From Humibacter albus DSM 18994 (GTDB lineage Bacteria > Actinomycetota > Actinomycetes > Actinomycetales > Microbacteriaceae), in the NCBI RefSeq assembly GCF_000421825.1, contig NZ_ATXT01000011.1, positions 558,001-622,000 on the forward strand: a DNA stretch of 64,000 nt, given 5' to 3'. A model generated the notes under the pieces. That model ran no database searches, was not told the origin of the DNA, and saw only the letters and a program-made list of their open reading frames with translations. Numbering within the stretch: the first letter of the stretch is position 1; every line of letters begins with the position of its first letter. This document shows, one piece after another, positions 1 through 9,061 of this stretch. Position numbers and translations under genes: made by a program.

Positions 1-510
1 CTTGAGGAGGATGTTCTCCACGTCTTCGCCGACGTACCCCGCCTCGGTGAGCGCCGTCGCGTCGGCGAACGCGAAGGGCACGTTGAGTCGCTTGGCCAGC
101 GTTTGCGCGAGATAGGTCTTGCCACAGCCGGTCGGCCCGATGAGAAGGATGTTCGACTTCGCGATCTCGACGTCTTCGCCGACCGATTCCGCGGGACCGA
201 GAGTAGTGCGGGCGCGCACCCGCTTGTAGTGGTTGTACACCGCCACCGACAACGCCTTCTTGGCGGCGTCCTGACCGATCACGTACTCCTCGAGGAAGGC
301 GAAGATCTCTTTCGGCTTCGGCAGGTCGAACTGTCCGGTGCTCTCTTCACCGGACTCCGCCATGCGCTCTTCGATGATCTCGTTGCACAACTCGACACAC
401 TCGTCGCAGATGTACACGCCCGGGCCCGCGATGAGCTGCTGCACCTGCTTCTGGCTCTTTCCACAGAATGAGCACTTGAGCAGGTCGGCGCTTTCTCCGA
501 TGCGAGCCAT
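1..510 (-). CDS. clpX: ATP-dependent Clp protease ATPase subunit ClpX (N-terminal part)
   Basis: ClpX is the AAA+ unfoldase that feeds substrates into the ClpP1P2 peptidase. Only the first 170 residues lie in the window; the gene runs off the left edge. The N-terminal zinc-binding domain is complete, with cysteines at 13, 16, 35 and 38. The Walker A motif GPTGCGKT follows at residues 125-132. The ATG at 510 is preceded by a good GGGAGG ribosome binding site. It lies downstream of clpP1 and clpP2 on the same strand, but a hairpin at 613-644 separates it from clpP2, so it may have its own promoter. Confidence 0.97.
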   Translation of the reverse strand, partial: MARIGESADLLKCSFCGKSQKQVQQLIAGPGVYICDECVELCNEIIEERMAESGEESTGQFDLPKPKEIFAFLEEYVIGQDAAKKALSVAVYNHYKRVRARTTLGPAESVGEDVEIAKSNILLIGPTGCGKTYLAQTLAKRLNVPFAFADATALTEAGYVGEDVENILLK

Positions 511-612
511 GGAACCTCCCGAGTGGGCTGCTTCTTACGAGCCTAACGTGTGGTGCCGACATTGACGCGAAGCACTCCGGCCGGTGTCGCGCGCCTCGAA
601 AGAAACGACGAA

Positions 613-644
613 GGAGGCGGAGAACGCTCGTGTTCTCCGCCTCC
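613..644 (-). terminator. Hairpin terminator downstream of clpP2
   Basis: A perfect 13-bp inverted repeat (GGAGGCGGAGAAC paired with GTTCTCCGCCTCC, 6-nt loop) starts 20 nt after the clpP2 stop. On the minus strand it is followed by a T-rich stretch, as expected of an intrinsic terminator. Confidence 0.75.
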
Positions 645-663
645 GGCGCCTGTGGTGAACCTG

Positions 664-1338
664 TTACTTCGCGGTGAGCGCGAGGCTCTTGCGGCTCGTC
701 AACACCTGGTCGATGAGCCCGTATTCGCGCGCTTCCTCCGCCGAGAGGATCTTGTCGCGATCGATGTCCTTGTTCACCTGCTCCACGGGCTTGCCGGTGT
801 GCTGCGACAGCGTCTCTTCCAGCCACGTGCGCATGCGCATGATCTCGTTCGCCTGGATCTCGATGTCGGATGCCTGTCCCTGCCCGGCCTCGCCCACGGC
901 AGGCTGGTGAATGAGGATGCGAGCGTTCGGCAGTGCCAGGCGCTTGCCCGGCGTTCCGGCCGCTGTCAGCACAGCCGCCGCCGAGGCGGCCTGTCCCAGC
1001 ACCACGGTCTGGATCTCGGGACGGATGTACTGCATCGTGTCGTAGATCGCGGTCATGGCCGTGAACGAGCCACCGGGCGAGTTGATGTACATGACGATGT
1101 CGCGGTCGGGATCCTGGCTCTCGAGCACGAGAAGCTGGGCCATGATGTCGTCCGCCGACGCGTCATCGACCTGAACGCCGAGGAAGATGATGCGATCCTC
1201 GAAGAGCTTCGCATAGGGGTCCTGGCGCTTGTAGCCGTAGGCCGTGCGCTCCTCGAAGCTGGGGAGGATGTAGCGGGAGCCGGGCATCGCGATGCGCCCT
1301 GCGCGGCCCGCCAGACCGGAGAAGTTCGGGGTTTCCAT
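664..1338 (-). CDS. clpP2: ATP-dependent Clp protease proteolytic subunit ClpP2
   Basis: Serine peptidase subunit of 224 residues. Actinobacteria use a mixed ClpP1P2 tetradecamer. The catalytic triad is visible: Ser119 (in GQAAS), His144 (in LIHQP) and Asp196 by alignment with E. coli ClpP. The INSPGG substrate-strand motif is at 85-90. The N-terminal extension of about 40 residues before the conserved core is usual for ClpP2 paralogues. A ribosome binding site (AAGGA) precedes ATG 1338, and the gene lies 29 bp downstream of clpP1, so the two are probably one operon. Confidence 0.97.
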   Translation of the reverse strand: METPNFSGLAGRAGRIAMPGSRYILPSFEERTAYGYKRQDPYAKLFEDRIIFLGVQVDDASADDIMAQLLVLESQDPDRDIVMYINSPGGSFTAMTAIYDTMQYIRPEIQTVVLGQAASAAAVLTAAGTPGKRLALPNARILIHQPAVGEAGQGQASDIEIQANEIMRMRTWLEETLSQHTGKPVEQVNKDIDRDKILSAEEAREYGLIDQVLTSRKSLALTAK

Positions 1339-1367
1339 GGGTGTCGTGTCCTTCGTTTCTCTCTCGC

Positions 1368-1952
1368 CTACTCCTGGGTTCCGCCGCCGCCGACCACGTC
1401 GGTCGCGGATTCACGGATGTGGTCCACGAACCCGTACTCGAGTGCTTCCTGCGCATTGAACCAGCGGTCGCGGTCGCCGTCTTCGTTGATCTGCTCGACG
1501 GTCTTGCCCGTCTGCGACGCTGTGATCTCGGCGAGCCGCTTCTTCATGTCGAGGATGAGCTGCGCCTGCGTCTGGATGTCGCTGGCCGTGCCGCCGAAAC
1601 CGCCGTGCGGCTGGTGCAGCAGTACGCGGGCATTAGGCGTGATGTACCGCTTGCCCTTCGTGCCTGCGGTGAGCAGAAGCTGCCCCATCGACGCTGCCAT
1701 GCCGATGCCGACAGTCACGATGTCGTTCGGCACGAACTGCATGGTGTCGTAGATGGCCATTCCGGCCGTGATCGAGCCGCCGGGAGAGTTGATGTACAGG
1801 TAGATGTCGCGCTTCGGATCCTCCGCCGCCAAGAGCAGCAGTTTGGCCGCGATCTCGTTGGCGTTGTCGTCACGCACCTCCGAGCCGAGCCAGATGATGC
1901 GGTCCTTCAGCAGTCGGTCAAAAACACTGGGTTGCAGTGTCGGTTCGGCCAT
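1368..1952 (-). CDS. clpP1: ATP-dependent Clp protease proteolytic subunit ClpP1
   Basis: Second ClpP peptidase subunit, 194 residues, the usual length. The triad is Ser88 (MAASMG), His113 (LLHQP) and Asp162, with INSPGG at 54-59. AGGAAGAAGGGG upstream of ATG 1952 is a strong ribosome binding site. It is the first gene of the clpP1-clpP2 pair and lies after the small TPR gene. The C-terminus ends in a glycine-rich tail. Confidence 0.97.
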   Translation of the reverse strand: MAEPTLQPSVFDRLLKDRIIWLGSEVRDDNANEIAAKLLLLAAEDPKRDIYLYINSPGGSITAGMAIYDTMQFVPNDIVTVGIGMAASMGQLLLTAGTKGKRYITPNARVLLHQPHGGFGGTASDIQTQAQLILDMKKRLAEITASQTGKTVEQINEDGDRDRWFNAQEALEYGFVDHIRESATDVVGGGGTQE

Positions 1953-2070
1953 GAACGTGCCCCTTCTTCCTACGTGCTTCCGAATCTATCGACTCGGTCG
2001 CTGCCGCACGGGCCTGTTCGCCGTCGGCAGAGCCGCGGGCGAACCGAAGCTCGCTGGGTGCGGCGCTTCT

Positions 2071-2547
2071 TCAGAAGGCGATCTCGCGCGCGTAGGCGGC
2101 GACCGATGTCGTGTAGAGCGGTAGATGCGGTGCGAGTGCGCCGAGCGCGACGGATGCCGCGCGCCGGGACTCCCCGCTGGTCACCAACGCGAGCGCGTAG
2201 AACGCGGCCACGGAGTCGCGATACGGAGACGTGGGGTGATGCGCATACTCCTCACCGAGCATCCAGACGGCTTCGTGCACTCGCCCGAGGTTACGCAGAG
2301 TGCTTGCCAGCTGCACGACCGCCTGCACCCGATGGTCGTCGTCGAGTCCGAGCTGGAGAGCGCGGCGATAAAGCGGCTCCGCGTCGGCCTCGCGACCGGC
2401 GGCATCCCGAGCCCCCGCTCGATGGAACAGCGCGATGGCGTTATCGCCCCACACCCCGGCGAGCCGGTCGATGATCTGCACGCGCTCGTCGTCGCTCAGT
2501 TCCGTGTCGTTCCAGACCGCATCGAACTGACTGTCCCAGTCGGTCAC
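2071..2547 (-). CDS. Tetratricopeptide-repeat-like protein
   Basis: A helical protein of about 158 residues resembling the short TPR proteins found beside clp genes in actinobacteria. Repeats can be made out around residues 35-120 (LYRRALQLGL, VVQLASTLRNLG, VAAFYALALV). No enzyme motif is visible, and its partner is unknown. I chose the GTG at 2547 because GAAGGG lies about 10 nt upstream; the open frame extends to 2679, but the extra residues are low in complexity and overlap the terminator hairpin. It sits between tig and clpP1, on the same strand. Confidence 0.7.
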   Translation of the reverse strand: MTDWDSQFDAVWNDTELSDDERVQIIDRLAGVWGDNAIALFHRAGARDAAGREADAEPLYRRALQLGLDDDHRVQAVVQLASTLRNLGRVHEAVWMLGEEYAHHPTSPYRDSVAAFYALALVTSGESRRAASVALGALAPHLPLYTTSVAAYAREIAF

Positions 2548-2651
2548 TGTCTTCGGCCCTTCGTCTGATCGGCTGCTGACCGCATGCCCCGGCTCCCCAT
2601 CGAACCGTGCGCTCCGGGAGCGGTCGTCCTCGACGCACCTGCGCGGATGCA

Positions 2652-2687
2652 CGAAGGGGGCGGATGCCGAAGCATCCACCCCCTTCG
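2652..2687 (-). terminator. Hairpin terminator downstream of tig
   Basis: Near-perfect inverted repeat of 16-bp arms (CGAAGGGGG-n-GGATGC against GCATCC-n-CCCCCTTCG) with a CGAA loop, starting 15 nt after the tig stop. No T-run follows, which is common in actinobacterial terminators. Confidence 0.65.
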
Positions 2688-2701
2688 AACGACTCTAGTG
2701 T

Positions 2702-4129
2702 CTACTCGTCGGCGCTCGCCTCAGCGTCGTCGCCCTTGTCGGCGGCCTTCTTGCGCGAGGATGCCTTCTTCTTCGGCTTCTCCTCCTCGACCGGCTCGTT
2801 CGCAGACTCTGCCTCCGACGACTCCGCCTCGGCGCCTTCTTCAGCGGCGGGCTCGCTCACGGCGGCGAACTCCGACAGGTCGACAGGGTTGCCGGCGCTG
2901 TCCTTGACGACGGCGCGACCGAGCACGACGGCGATCGTCTTGTTGCGGGCGACCTCGCCGAAGACCTGGCCGAGCTGTCCGTTCTCGCCGAGAACCTGCA
3001 CGAATTCGTTCGGGTCCATGCCGTACTGGGCGGCGGCCTGCACCAGGTAGTTGTTCAGCTCTTCCTGTCCGACCTGGATGTTCTCCTTCTTCGCGATCTC
3101 GTCGAAGAGAACCTGGGTGCGGAAGGTCTTCTCGGTGGCCTCGGTCACCTCGGCGCGGTGCACGTCGTCTTCGAGACGTTCCTCGGCCTCGAGGTGGCGG
3201 TGCACCTCGTCTTCGACGAGGCCGGCCGGGACCGGGATCTCGGTGAGTTCGAGCAGACGGTCGACGAGGAGGTTGCGCGCTTCGTTGCCCTGAGCGAACG
3301 TCTTGCTGCGGGCTGCCTCGCCCCGCAGGCTCTCGCGGAGCTCACCGATGGTGTCGAATTCGCTGGAGATCTGGGCGAAGTCGTCGTCGGCATCCGGAAG
3401 CTCGCGTTCCTTGACGGCGGTCAGCGTCACGTTGATCTCGGCGTCCTCGCCCTCGTGGTCACCGCCGAGCAGCTTCGAGGTGAACGTCGTCGACTCGCCC
3501 GCCGAGAGCGCGTCGAGCGCCTCGTCGATGCCGTCGATGAGCTCGCCCGAACCGACCTCGTACGAGACGTTGCTCGCAGTGTCGACCTGCTCGTCGCCGA
3601 TCGTGGCGAGAAGGTCGAGCTGTGCGAAGTCACCCTTCTTCGCCGGACGCTCGACTGTCACGAGAGTGCCGAAGCGGCTGCGCAGGCGGTCCAGCTCGGC
3701 CTCGACGTCGTCGTCGGTGACCTCGGCGGCCTCCACCGTCAGCTCAAGGCCCTCGTAGTCGGGCAGCGTGATTTCGGGGCGCACGTCGACCTCGATGGCG
3801 ACGACGAGATCGCCGGAGAAGTCCTTGTCGCTGGGCCACTCCGTGATGTCTGCCTCGGGACGGCCGACCGGCTGAACGTCGTTCTCCTCTACCGCGGTGC
3901 GATAGAAGCCTTCGAGACCCTCGTTGACCGCGTGCTCGAGAACGGCGGCCTTGCCGACGCGCTGGTCGATGATGGGCGGCGGCACCTTGCCCTTGCGGAA
4001 ACCGGGCACGTTCACCTCGTCGGCGATGTGCTCGTACGCGTGCTTGATGCTGGGCTGCAGCTCCTCGGGGGTCACTGCGATGGTGAGCTTCGAGCGAGTC
4101 GGGCTCAGCTGTTCGACCGTGGTCTTCAC
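2702..4129 (-). CDS. tig: Trigger factor (ribosome-associated chaperone, peptidyl-prolyl isomerase)
   Basis: Binds at the ribosomal exit tunnel and folds nascent chains. The ribosome-docking signature GFRKGK is at residues 43-48. An FKBP-type isomerase domain follows at roughly 155-245, then the helical chaperone arms. At 475 residues it is longer than E. coli trigger factor because of an acidic, then lysine-rich tail from about residue 425, as in other actinobacteria. The start is GTG 4129 with AGGAG upstream. Its position just before clpP1/clpP2 is conserved in many bacteria. Confidence 0.97.
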   Translation of the reverse strand: MKTTVEQLSPTRSKLTIAVTPEELQPSIKHAYEHIADEVNVPGFRKGKVPPPIIDQRVGKAAVLEHAVNEGLEGFYRTAVEENDVQPVGRPEADITEWPSDKDFSGDLVVAIEVDVRPEITLPDYEGLELTVEAAEVTDDDVEAELDRLRSRFGTLVTVERPAKKGDFAQLDLLATIGDEQVDTASNVSYEVGSGELIDGIDEALDALSAGESTTFTSKLLGGDHEGEDAEINVTLTAVKERELPDADDDFAQISSEFDTIGELRESLRGEAARSKTFAQGNEARNLLVDRLLELTEIPVPAGLVEDEVHRHLEAEERLEDDVHRAEVTEATEKTFRTQVLFDEIAKKENIQVGQEELNNYLVQAAAQYGMDPNEFVQVLGENGQLGQVFGEVARNKTIAVVLGRAVVKDSAGNPVDLSEFAAVSEPAAEEGAEAESSEAESANEPVEEEKPKKKASSRKKAADKGDDAEASADE

Positions 4130-4177
4130 GTGGGAGATCTCCTGTGTTCGAAAGTGGTTCGGTCAGAGTCGACCTTG

Positions 4178-4252
4178 TCGGGGCGACAGGATTCGAACCT
4201 GCGGCCTCCCGCTCCCAAAGCGGGCGCTCTAGCCAAGCTGAGCTACGCCCCG
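4178..4252 (-). tRNA. tRNA-Pro (anticodon TGG)
   Basis: Complete cloverleaf on the minus strand: acceptor CGGGGCG/CGCCCCG with discriminator A, anticodon stem CCCGC/GCGGG with loop TTTGGGA, and T-arm GCAGG-TTCGAAT-CCTGT. CCA is not encoded. Confidence 0.95.
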
Positions 4253-4420
4253 GATCTGGTGGACCCGTGAGGTCCGACCGGCCGGGCACGCGCCAGGGCG
4301 ATCAGCAAGTCGAAATGACCTCGGACAGTCTAGCGAATGATAGAGGATGCCTGTTCCAGGCTGACGATGAACGCCACCTTCGGCTCGGTGCGGGAGTGCG
4401 GACCGGCGCTTGCCATGCAC

Positions 4421-4426
4421 TACACT
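4421..4426 (+). promoter_or_regulatory. Probable -10 element for tRNA-Gly
   Basis: TACACT lies 24 nt upstream of the mature tRNA-Gly 5' end. No convincing -35 hexamer is visible at the expected spacing. Confidence 0.4.
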
Positions 4427-4450
4427 TGCACAGCGGCGCACCGCCGCCTC

Positions 4451-4524
4451 GGGGATGTAGCTCAATGGTAGAGCCTCAGTCTTCCAAACTGATGGTGCGG
4501 GTTCGATTCCCGTCATCCCCTCCA
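4451..4524 (+). tRNA. tRNA-Gly (anticodon TCC)
   Basis: Acceptor GGGGATG pairs with CATCCCC; the anticodon loop is CTTCCAA and the T-arm CGGG-TTCGATT-CCCG. CCA is encoded at 4522-4524. Confidence 0.95.
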
Positions 4525-4847
4525 AGTAATGTCTCGGTTCCGTCACTAGACGGTCCAGATCGATCCGGGCACGTGCCCAAGATCGTTCGGGGCCGAGAGT
4601 GACCCTGCCACACGTTCAGGGAGTGAGACCGCGACGCGTCGGTGCGTTGCTCGAGAAGGTATCCGGGCAGATCAGCAGACGGGCCATAGGCTGTCGAACC
4701 GCGATGGGCGACCCAATCGCAGCTCAGTCCCGCAATGCACGCCCCCAGAACAGGTCTATTGGGGCCGGATTCGCGTCCTCCCGCTCGGGTAACCATTATG
4801 CTCAGGCAGTCTTCAGCAGTTGTTGAGCATTCAGAAAGGTAACCCAA
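4525..4847 (+). other. Intergenic region upstream of the DUF2510 gene
   Basis: About 320 bp with no gene I can support. Short open frames here have no recognisable content. TATGCT at 4797-4802 is a possible -10 element for the downstream gene. Confidence 0.5.
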
Positions 4848-5777
4848 ATGAGTGACAACCAGGTTCCCGCGCCACCCGGGTATTACGACGACGGAACGGG
4901 CAACCAGCGCTATTGGGATGGCCAGCATTGGGCGGGCGAGGGCGTCCTCCCACAGCCGCAGACACAAGTGCTCACGCCCGGACAGCCCATCACTTACGCG
5001 CACGCACCCGCCGTGAAGCAACGGAACGTCCTTGGAATCGTGGCGCTGGTCGTCGCCGCGTTCGGGTTCGTTTTCGCGTGCATTCCGGGCGCTCTGATCA
5101 TCGGTTGGATTGCACTTCCGATCGCATTCGTCCTCGCGATCGTCGCCCTCTTCCTGAAGGGCAAGGGCAAAGCGCTGGCGCTGACAGCCCTCATCATCTC
5201 TGTCGTCGGGACGATCATCGGCTTCGTGGTCTTCTTCGCTGTCGTGGCAGCATCGTTCAACGATGCGTTCGGCGACTCGGGCACCTCCGTCACACAGCCG
5301 AAGTCATCGAGCGCCGCGAAGAGTTCGGAATCCGACAGCGGATCGAACGAGGCGAAGGTGGGAACGCGTGACAATCCTGCGGCGATCGGCTCGCAGATCA
5401 CGAGCGGTGATTACACGGTGACGGTCAACTCAGTGGAGCTCAACGCCACGGACAAGGTGATGGCTGCGAACGAGTTCAACGATGAACCCGACTCAGGAAC
5501 CGCGTACGCACTCATCAACGTCACGGTGAAGTACACCGGCAAGGACTCGGGAAACACGTCGTACGTCGGCGTTGCTTACGTCACCGCGAGCGGAAACGTC
5601 ATCAACGACTACGACAAGATGGCCATGGGACCCGACCCTGCCTTCGGGGGTCAGGAACTCTACCCCGGTGCCAGTGCGACGGGGAATGTCGTGATCCAGG
5701 TTCCCACGGGCGACTCCGGCCTCATCCGGATCCGTCCGGGAATCGTCGTCAATGAAATCTTCGTGAAGACGCACTAG
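4848..5777 (+). CDS. DUF2510 / DUF4352 membrane protein
   Basis: Unknown function. The first 30 residues form a DUF2510 motif (PPGYYDDGTGNQRYWDGQHW), common at the N-terminus of actinobacterial membrane proteins. Three hydrophobic segments lie between about residues 60 and 135, followed by a Ser/Lys-rich linker. Residues 165-309 resemble a DUF4352 immunoglobulin-like extracellular domain. A ribosome binding site (AAAGG) precedes ATG 4848. A likely topology is a cytoplasmic N-terminus and an exported C-terminal domain. Confidence 0.8.
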   Translation: MSDNQVPAPPGYYDDGTGNQRYWDGQHWAGEGVLPQPQTQVLTPGQPITYAHAPAVKQRNVLGIVALVVAAFGFVFACIPGALIIGWIALPIAFVLAIVALFLKGKGKALALTALIISVVGTIIGFVVFFAVVAASFNDAFGDSGTSVTQPKSSSAAKSSESDSGSNEAKVGTRDNPAAIGSQITSGDYTVTVNSVELNATDKVMAANEFNDEPDSGTAYALINVTVKYTGKDSGNTSYVGVAYVTASGNVINDYDKMAMGPDPAFGGQELYPGASATGNVVIQVPTGDSGLIRIRPGIVVNEIFVKTH

Positions 5778-5941
5778 CAGGCGCTCCCGCCGCTCAGGCG
5801 ACCTGGTGGAGCCATCCTCGAACCGGAGGCTTCCACCGGGTCGCGTCTGCTCGCGCGCACGATCCCGTTGCTACGTGCAGGCGCAAGGGCCTCCGCCCAC
5901 TTCCCGGACCAGCGTCTATCTTCATCTGTCAGGATGGGCCA

Positions 5942-6457
5942 ATGCGGTCGCGTCCCACACACCTTCGCGCCATCAGCCTCGCGGTCGGCGGCCTCGCGGT
6001 GCTCGCCCTGAGCGGTTGCGCCGCAGCCAGTACACCGACGACGAGCGACGCCGTCCGCTTCACCACGGGAGGGCACCACTCCTGCCATTCGCGAGCATCC
6101 ATCGAGCTCGACGGCGACTCGCACACATTCATCGTCTCCGGGCACTGCGCTTCCGTCACGGTCAATGGAGACGGCGACATCGTTCGCCTTGCGCACACCG
6201 ACGCTCTCGCCGTCAACGGTCAGTCGGCCACCATCACGGTGGCCGGCAAAGTGCGGTCCGCTGTGCTTCGGGGCAACGGCGTGCAGTTGTCGGCGGACTC
6301 GATCGGCTCGATGGAGATCACCGGGCAGCGCAACTCGGTCTCGGCCCCGGCACTCGGGTCCGTGGTCGTGCAGGGCGATCACAACGTAGTCCGCTCGAGT
6401 CAGCGACCGAGCAACTATCAGGTCTCGGGCCAGGACGACATTCTCACGCTTCGCTGA
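5942..6457 (+). CDS. DUF3060-type lipoprotein
   Basis: A 171-residue predicted lipoprotein: a positively charged N-terminus, a hydrophobic segment and the lipobox LSGC with Cys26 as the lipidated residue. The mature part is a series of short beta-strand repeats of the type VNG-ATITVAG, typical of DUF3060 proteins and predicting a beta-solenoid. Function is unknown. AGGATGG upstream of ATG 5942 could serve as ribosome binding site. Confidence 0.8.
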   Translation: MRSRPTHLRAISLAVGGLAVLALSGCAAASTPTTSDAVRFTTGGHHSCHSRASIELDGDSHTFIVSGHCASVTVNGDGDIVRLAHTDALAVNGQSATITVAGKVRSAVLRGNGVQLSADSIGSMEITGQRNSVSAPALGSVVVQGDHNVVRSSQRPSNYQVSGQDDILTLR

Positions 6458-6550
6458 GCGGCCCGTCTTTTGCGAGAATCGATGCGAACCCTTCGCATTC
6501 TCGCGACTCCGACCACGGCGCCGATGCCGGACCACACGTGAAAGCCGACC

Positions 6551-7147
6551 ATGACTCCTGACGAAGCTGCAGACATCCTCGACGTCAAGACGGATGCCAG
6601 TGCCTCCGACATTCTCGCGGCCTACTCCACTAAGGCCAAGGCCGTGAGCGGAGAGCACCAGGGCGATCCCGAGAGCGAGAAGGCGCACGTGCAGTTGCTC
6701 GGGGAGGCGCGCGTCACGCTCATGACGCACCGCCAGAAGAGCCAGGGCACGCAGCAGCGCGTGCAGGTCGCGCAACAGGCGTCGGGCAAGACGAGCGGCG
6801 TACCGCAGTACGGCGAGCGCATCGCCCAGCCCGCGACGTCCGGATGGCCGGACGACCCGCCTAAAGGCAAGCGGCGCACAACCGAGGAAGAGCTGGTGCG
6901 CAAGCAACGATCGCTCATCATCGCGATCATCGGCCTCGTGCTGTCACTCACCGCGTGGATCTGGTGGCTCCTGGAGCCGCTCTCCGTGTTCGGCATCGGC
7001 CTGTCGATCTGGGCGCTCGTGCGCGTGCGCGGGTACGGCAGCGGCCTCTACACCGGGACACGGATCGTCGCCTGGGTATCCATCGCACTCGGAGTGCTCG
7101 GCCTGATCGGCAACGTCCTGCTCGTCGTCAACGCGCTCGCCGGCTGA
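6551..7147 (+). CDS. Membrane protein with a degenerate J-domain-like N-terminus
   Basis: 198 residues. The first 65 residues (AADILDVKTDASASDILAAY, then helical text) have the layout of a DnaJ J-domain, but the HPD motif needed to stimulate Hsp70 is absent; GDP occurs near that place. A charged linker leads to two or three transmembrane helices at about 118-155 and 168-195. The J-domain reading is an inference from layout, not a firm assignment. GAAAG precedes ATG 6551. Confidence 0.65.
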   Translation: MTPDEAADILDVKTDASASDILAAYSTKAKAVSGEHQGDPESEKAHVQLLGEARVTLMTHRQKSQGTQQRVQVAQQASGKTSGVPQYGERIAQPATSGWPDDPPKGKRRTTEEELVRKQRSLIIAIIGLVLSLTAWIWWLLEPLSVFGIGLSIWALVRVRGYGSGLYTGTRIVAWVSIALGVLGLIGNVLLVVNALAG

Positions 7148-7202
7148 GCCGCGTCCATACGTCGCACGATCGCCGCGTGCACTGCCGGTGAGGACAGGCA
7201 AG

Positions 7203-7213
7203 GCTTAGTAAGC
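7203..7213. promoter_or_regulatory. Palindrome upstream of dps (possible operator)
   Basis: GCTTAGTAAGC is a perfect 11-base palindrome about 80 bp before dps. A regulator site is plausible for a stress-controlled gene, but the sequence does not match the DtxR/IdeR consensus well. Confidence 0.3.
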
Positions 7214-7290
7214 GCAGCCTGTGCTTGCTTGCGGAATGCGTGCGTCTGCGTAGCGTTGAAGGTGTCACCACGAGCGAAGGGACGTCATTC

Positions 7291-7776
7291 ATGAGCAACA
7301 CCGTCACCACCCCGAAGGCCACCACGAACCCCGACGTCGCGGCGGGCACCGCGCAGTTCCTCACCCCCGTGGTCATCGAGCTCGAGGCGCTCGTGGTCAA
7401 CGGCAAGCAGGCGCACTGGAACCTGCGCGGCGCGAACTTCATCGGCGTGCACGAACTTCTCGACACCTTCGTCGAGCACGTGCAGGACTGGGCCGACACG
7501 GCCGCGGAGCGCATCATCGCTCTCGGCCTTCCGATCGATGCGCGCATCGCGACGGTCGCCGCCAACACCAAGGCACAGCCGCTCAGCGACGGCTTCGTGC
7601 AGTCGGACAAGTCCATCGCCGAGCTGATCAATCAGATCGACGTCGCGCTCGACGCCGTCAACACGGCCGTGCGCGAGCTGGACGAGCTGGACCAGTCGAG
7701 CCAGGACGTCGCGATCGAGATCGCCCGCGGGCTGGACAAGGACCGCTGGCTGCTCTTCGCGCACATCGCGAAGTAG
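7291..7776 (+). CDS. dps: Dps family ferritin-like DNA-protection protein
   Basis: Dps dodecamers oxidise and store iron with hydrogen peroxide and protect DNA. The 161-residue protein has the family pattern: QAHWNLRGANFIGVHELLD (ferroxidase His and following helix, residues 39-57) and HVQDWADTAAERI with the acidic iron ligands. Start ATG 7291 has GAAGGG upstream; TAGCGT at 7251-7256 may be the -10 element. A strong terminator follows at 7791. Confidence 0.93.
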   Translation: MSNTVTTPKATTNPDVAAGTAQFLTPVVIELEALVVNGKQAHWNLRGANFIGVHELLDTFVEHVQDWADTAAERIIALGLPIDARIATVAANTKAQPLSDGFVQSDKSIAELINQIDVALDAVNTAVRELDELDQSSQDVAIEIARGLDKDRWLLFAHIAK

Positions 7777-7790
7777 CACGACTCCCACGA

Positions 7791-7836
7791 GAGCGGGGGC
7801 CGCGACCAACACGGTCGCAGCCCCCGCTCCTTTTTT
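7791..7836 (+). terminator. Intrinsic terminator after dps
   Basis: A long GC-rich hairpin (GAGCGGGGGC, then GCGACC, loop, GGTCGC, then GCCCCCGCTC) is followed by a run of six T residues. It is a textbook rho-independent terminator. Confidence 0.92.
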
Positions 7837-7983
7837 CCGCACCTTCTGCCAAATGCACCGAATTGCCGCCTCAGTGCCGGGTGGACAGAGTCGTTCGGGT
7901 GCACTCGCCGGGGGTGAGTGCTGCGCAGGCGCCGGCAGGCAGGCGCGTGTGGGCCGTGAGCATGGGTCAGCAAAGGAGAATGC

Positions 7984-8079
7984 AGGATCAGTTCCGACAG
8001 TGAGGATCAGGCCTGACAGCAAGATCAGGCCCGACAGCGCGGATCAGGCCCGACGGCGCGGATCAGGCCTGGCAGTACG
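7984..8079. repeat. Five-copy 18-19 bp tandem repeat at the 3' end of nei1
   Basis: GATCAG recurs at 7986, 8005, 8023, 8042 and 8061, with spacings of 19, 18, 19 and 19. The unit is close to GGATCAGGCCCGACAGCGC. The last copy lies in the end of the nei1 coding region, so each unit repeats a sequence derived from the final codons and TGA stop of that gene. This looks like slipped-strand amplification of the gene end. Confidence 0.85.
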
Positions 8080-9052
8080 GACACCAGTACAGCTTGCGAG
8101 AGGCCATCATCTCCATGACGATGTGCGTGCCGCACACTCGGCACGGCAGCCCCTCGCGCTTGTAGACCCAGTGCCGGTCCTCGCGGCTGGCCATCGCCTT
8201 CGCCCAGTCCTCGGGCGACAGATCATCCATCGTCATCATCTGGCCGGTGCGCACGCCGACGTCGAGCAGGTGCGCCCAGTCCCGCCAGAGCGCCCTCGCG
8301 GCTTCGAGCGGCACCTTCTTGCCCGGCGTGTGCGGGTTGAGGCGTGCCCGGTAGAGCAGTTCCGCCCGATACACGTTCCCGATCCCGCTGATCACCGACT
8401 GATCCATCAGGAGTTGGCCGACCGGCGTCTGCTTCGACGTGATCGTGTCTGCCACGCGATCCTCGACCTCCGGCCCGTCATCGATGAGGGGGTCCGGACC
8501 GAGCTTCGCGATCGCCTCGGATGCCCGTTGTTCGTCGATCACTTCGCAGGCCGTGGGCCCGCGCAAGTCCGCGACCGCCGTCTCGCTCAACAGCCGTGCA
8601 CGAACGGCTCCGACCGGTTCCGGCGGGAAGACGAAGTCGGTCTCATCCTCCTTCTCGGACTCCGACATGCGGAGTCGGGCGCGCCTCGGCGCTCCCATGC
8701 TCGCGATGGAGTCCTCGCCCCGGGAGTCCAGCACGGGCACCCCGACGTCGGTGCCGTGCTGGTTGGTCTGCCCCATGCGGCCATTCGACGAGCGGATCGT
8801 GTCGTCGACGGTGATCTCGCCGGCGAAGTCCCAGGCGCCATAGATGCCCAGATGCACGCGCAGCCACAGACCGCTGTCGAACTCGAGGAACATCTGCTTG
8901 CCGACGGCACGGGCATCCACCATTCTCTGGCCGTCGATGAGGGCCGCGTCCGCGGCGAAACGCCCCTGCGGCGAGCTGACCGCGATCGCGTGGCCGACGA
9001 AGTTGCGCCGGAACTGCAGGGCGATGCGGTGTACGGAGTGACCCTCGGGCAT
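8063..9052 (-). CDS. nei1: Endonuclease VIII / Fpg family DNA glycosylase (Nei1 type)
   Basis: Base-excision repair glycosylase/AP lyase for oxidised bases. It begins MPEGHSVHR, with Pro2 and Glu3 the catalytic pair of the family. It has the helix-two-turn-helix signature (LLMDQSVISGIGNVYRAELL) and a C-terminal zinc finger with four cysteines (CRVC ... CPYC). It closely resembles mycobacterial Nei1 (Rv2464c), also beside rpiB. At 329 residues it is about 60 longer than that protein because of an insertion around residues 93-150. The 3' end lies in a tandem repeat. Confidence 0.93.
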   Translation of the reverse strand: MPEGHSVHRIALQFRRNFVGHAIAVSSPQGRFAADAALIDGQRMVDARAVGKQMFLEFDSGLWLRVHLGIYGAWDFAGEITVDDTIRSSNGRMGQTNQHGTDVGVPVLDSRGEDSIASMGAPRRARLRMSESEKEDETDFVFPPEPVGAVRARLLSETAVADLRGPTACEVIDEQRASEAIAKLGPDPLIDDGPEVEDRVADTITSKQTPVGQLLMDQSVISGIGNVYRAELLYRARLNPHTPGKKVPLEAARALWRDWAHLLDVGVRTGQMMTMDDLSPEDWAKAMASREDRHWVYKREGLPCRVCGTHIVMEMMASRKLYWCPYCQA

Positions 9053-9061
9053 TCGCGCCGC

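Noticed and set aside
4599-4826. 75-codon open frame between tRNA-Gly and the DUF2510 gene
   Set aside because: No start context and no protein-like pattern.
7203-7240. IdeR/DtxR iron box upstream of dps
   Set aside because: The palindrome GCTTAGTAAGC does not fit the TTAGGTTAGGCTAACCTAA consensus beyond a few bases; kept only as a low-confidence operator.
7984-8079. Possible CRISPR array
   Set aside because: The repeats are directly adjacent with no spacers, and there are no cas genes.
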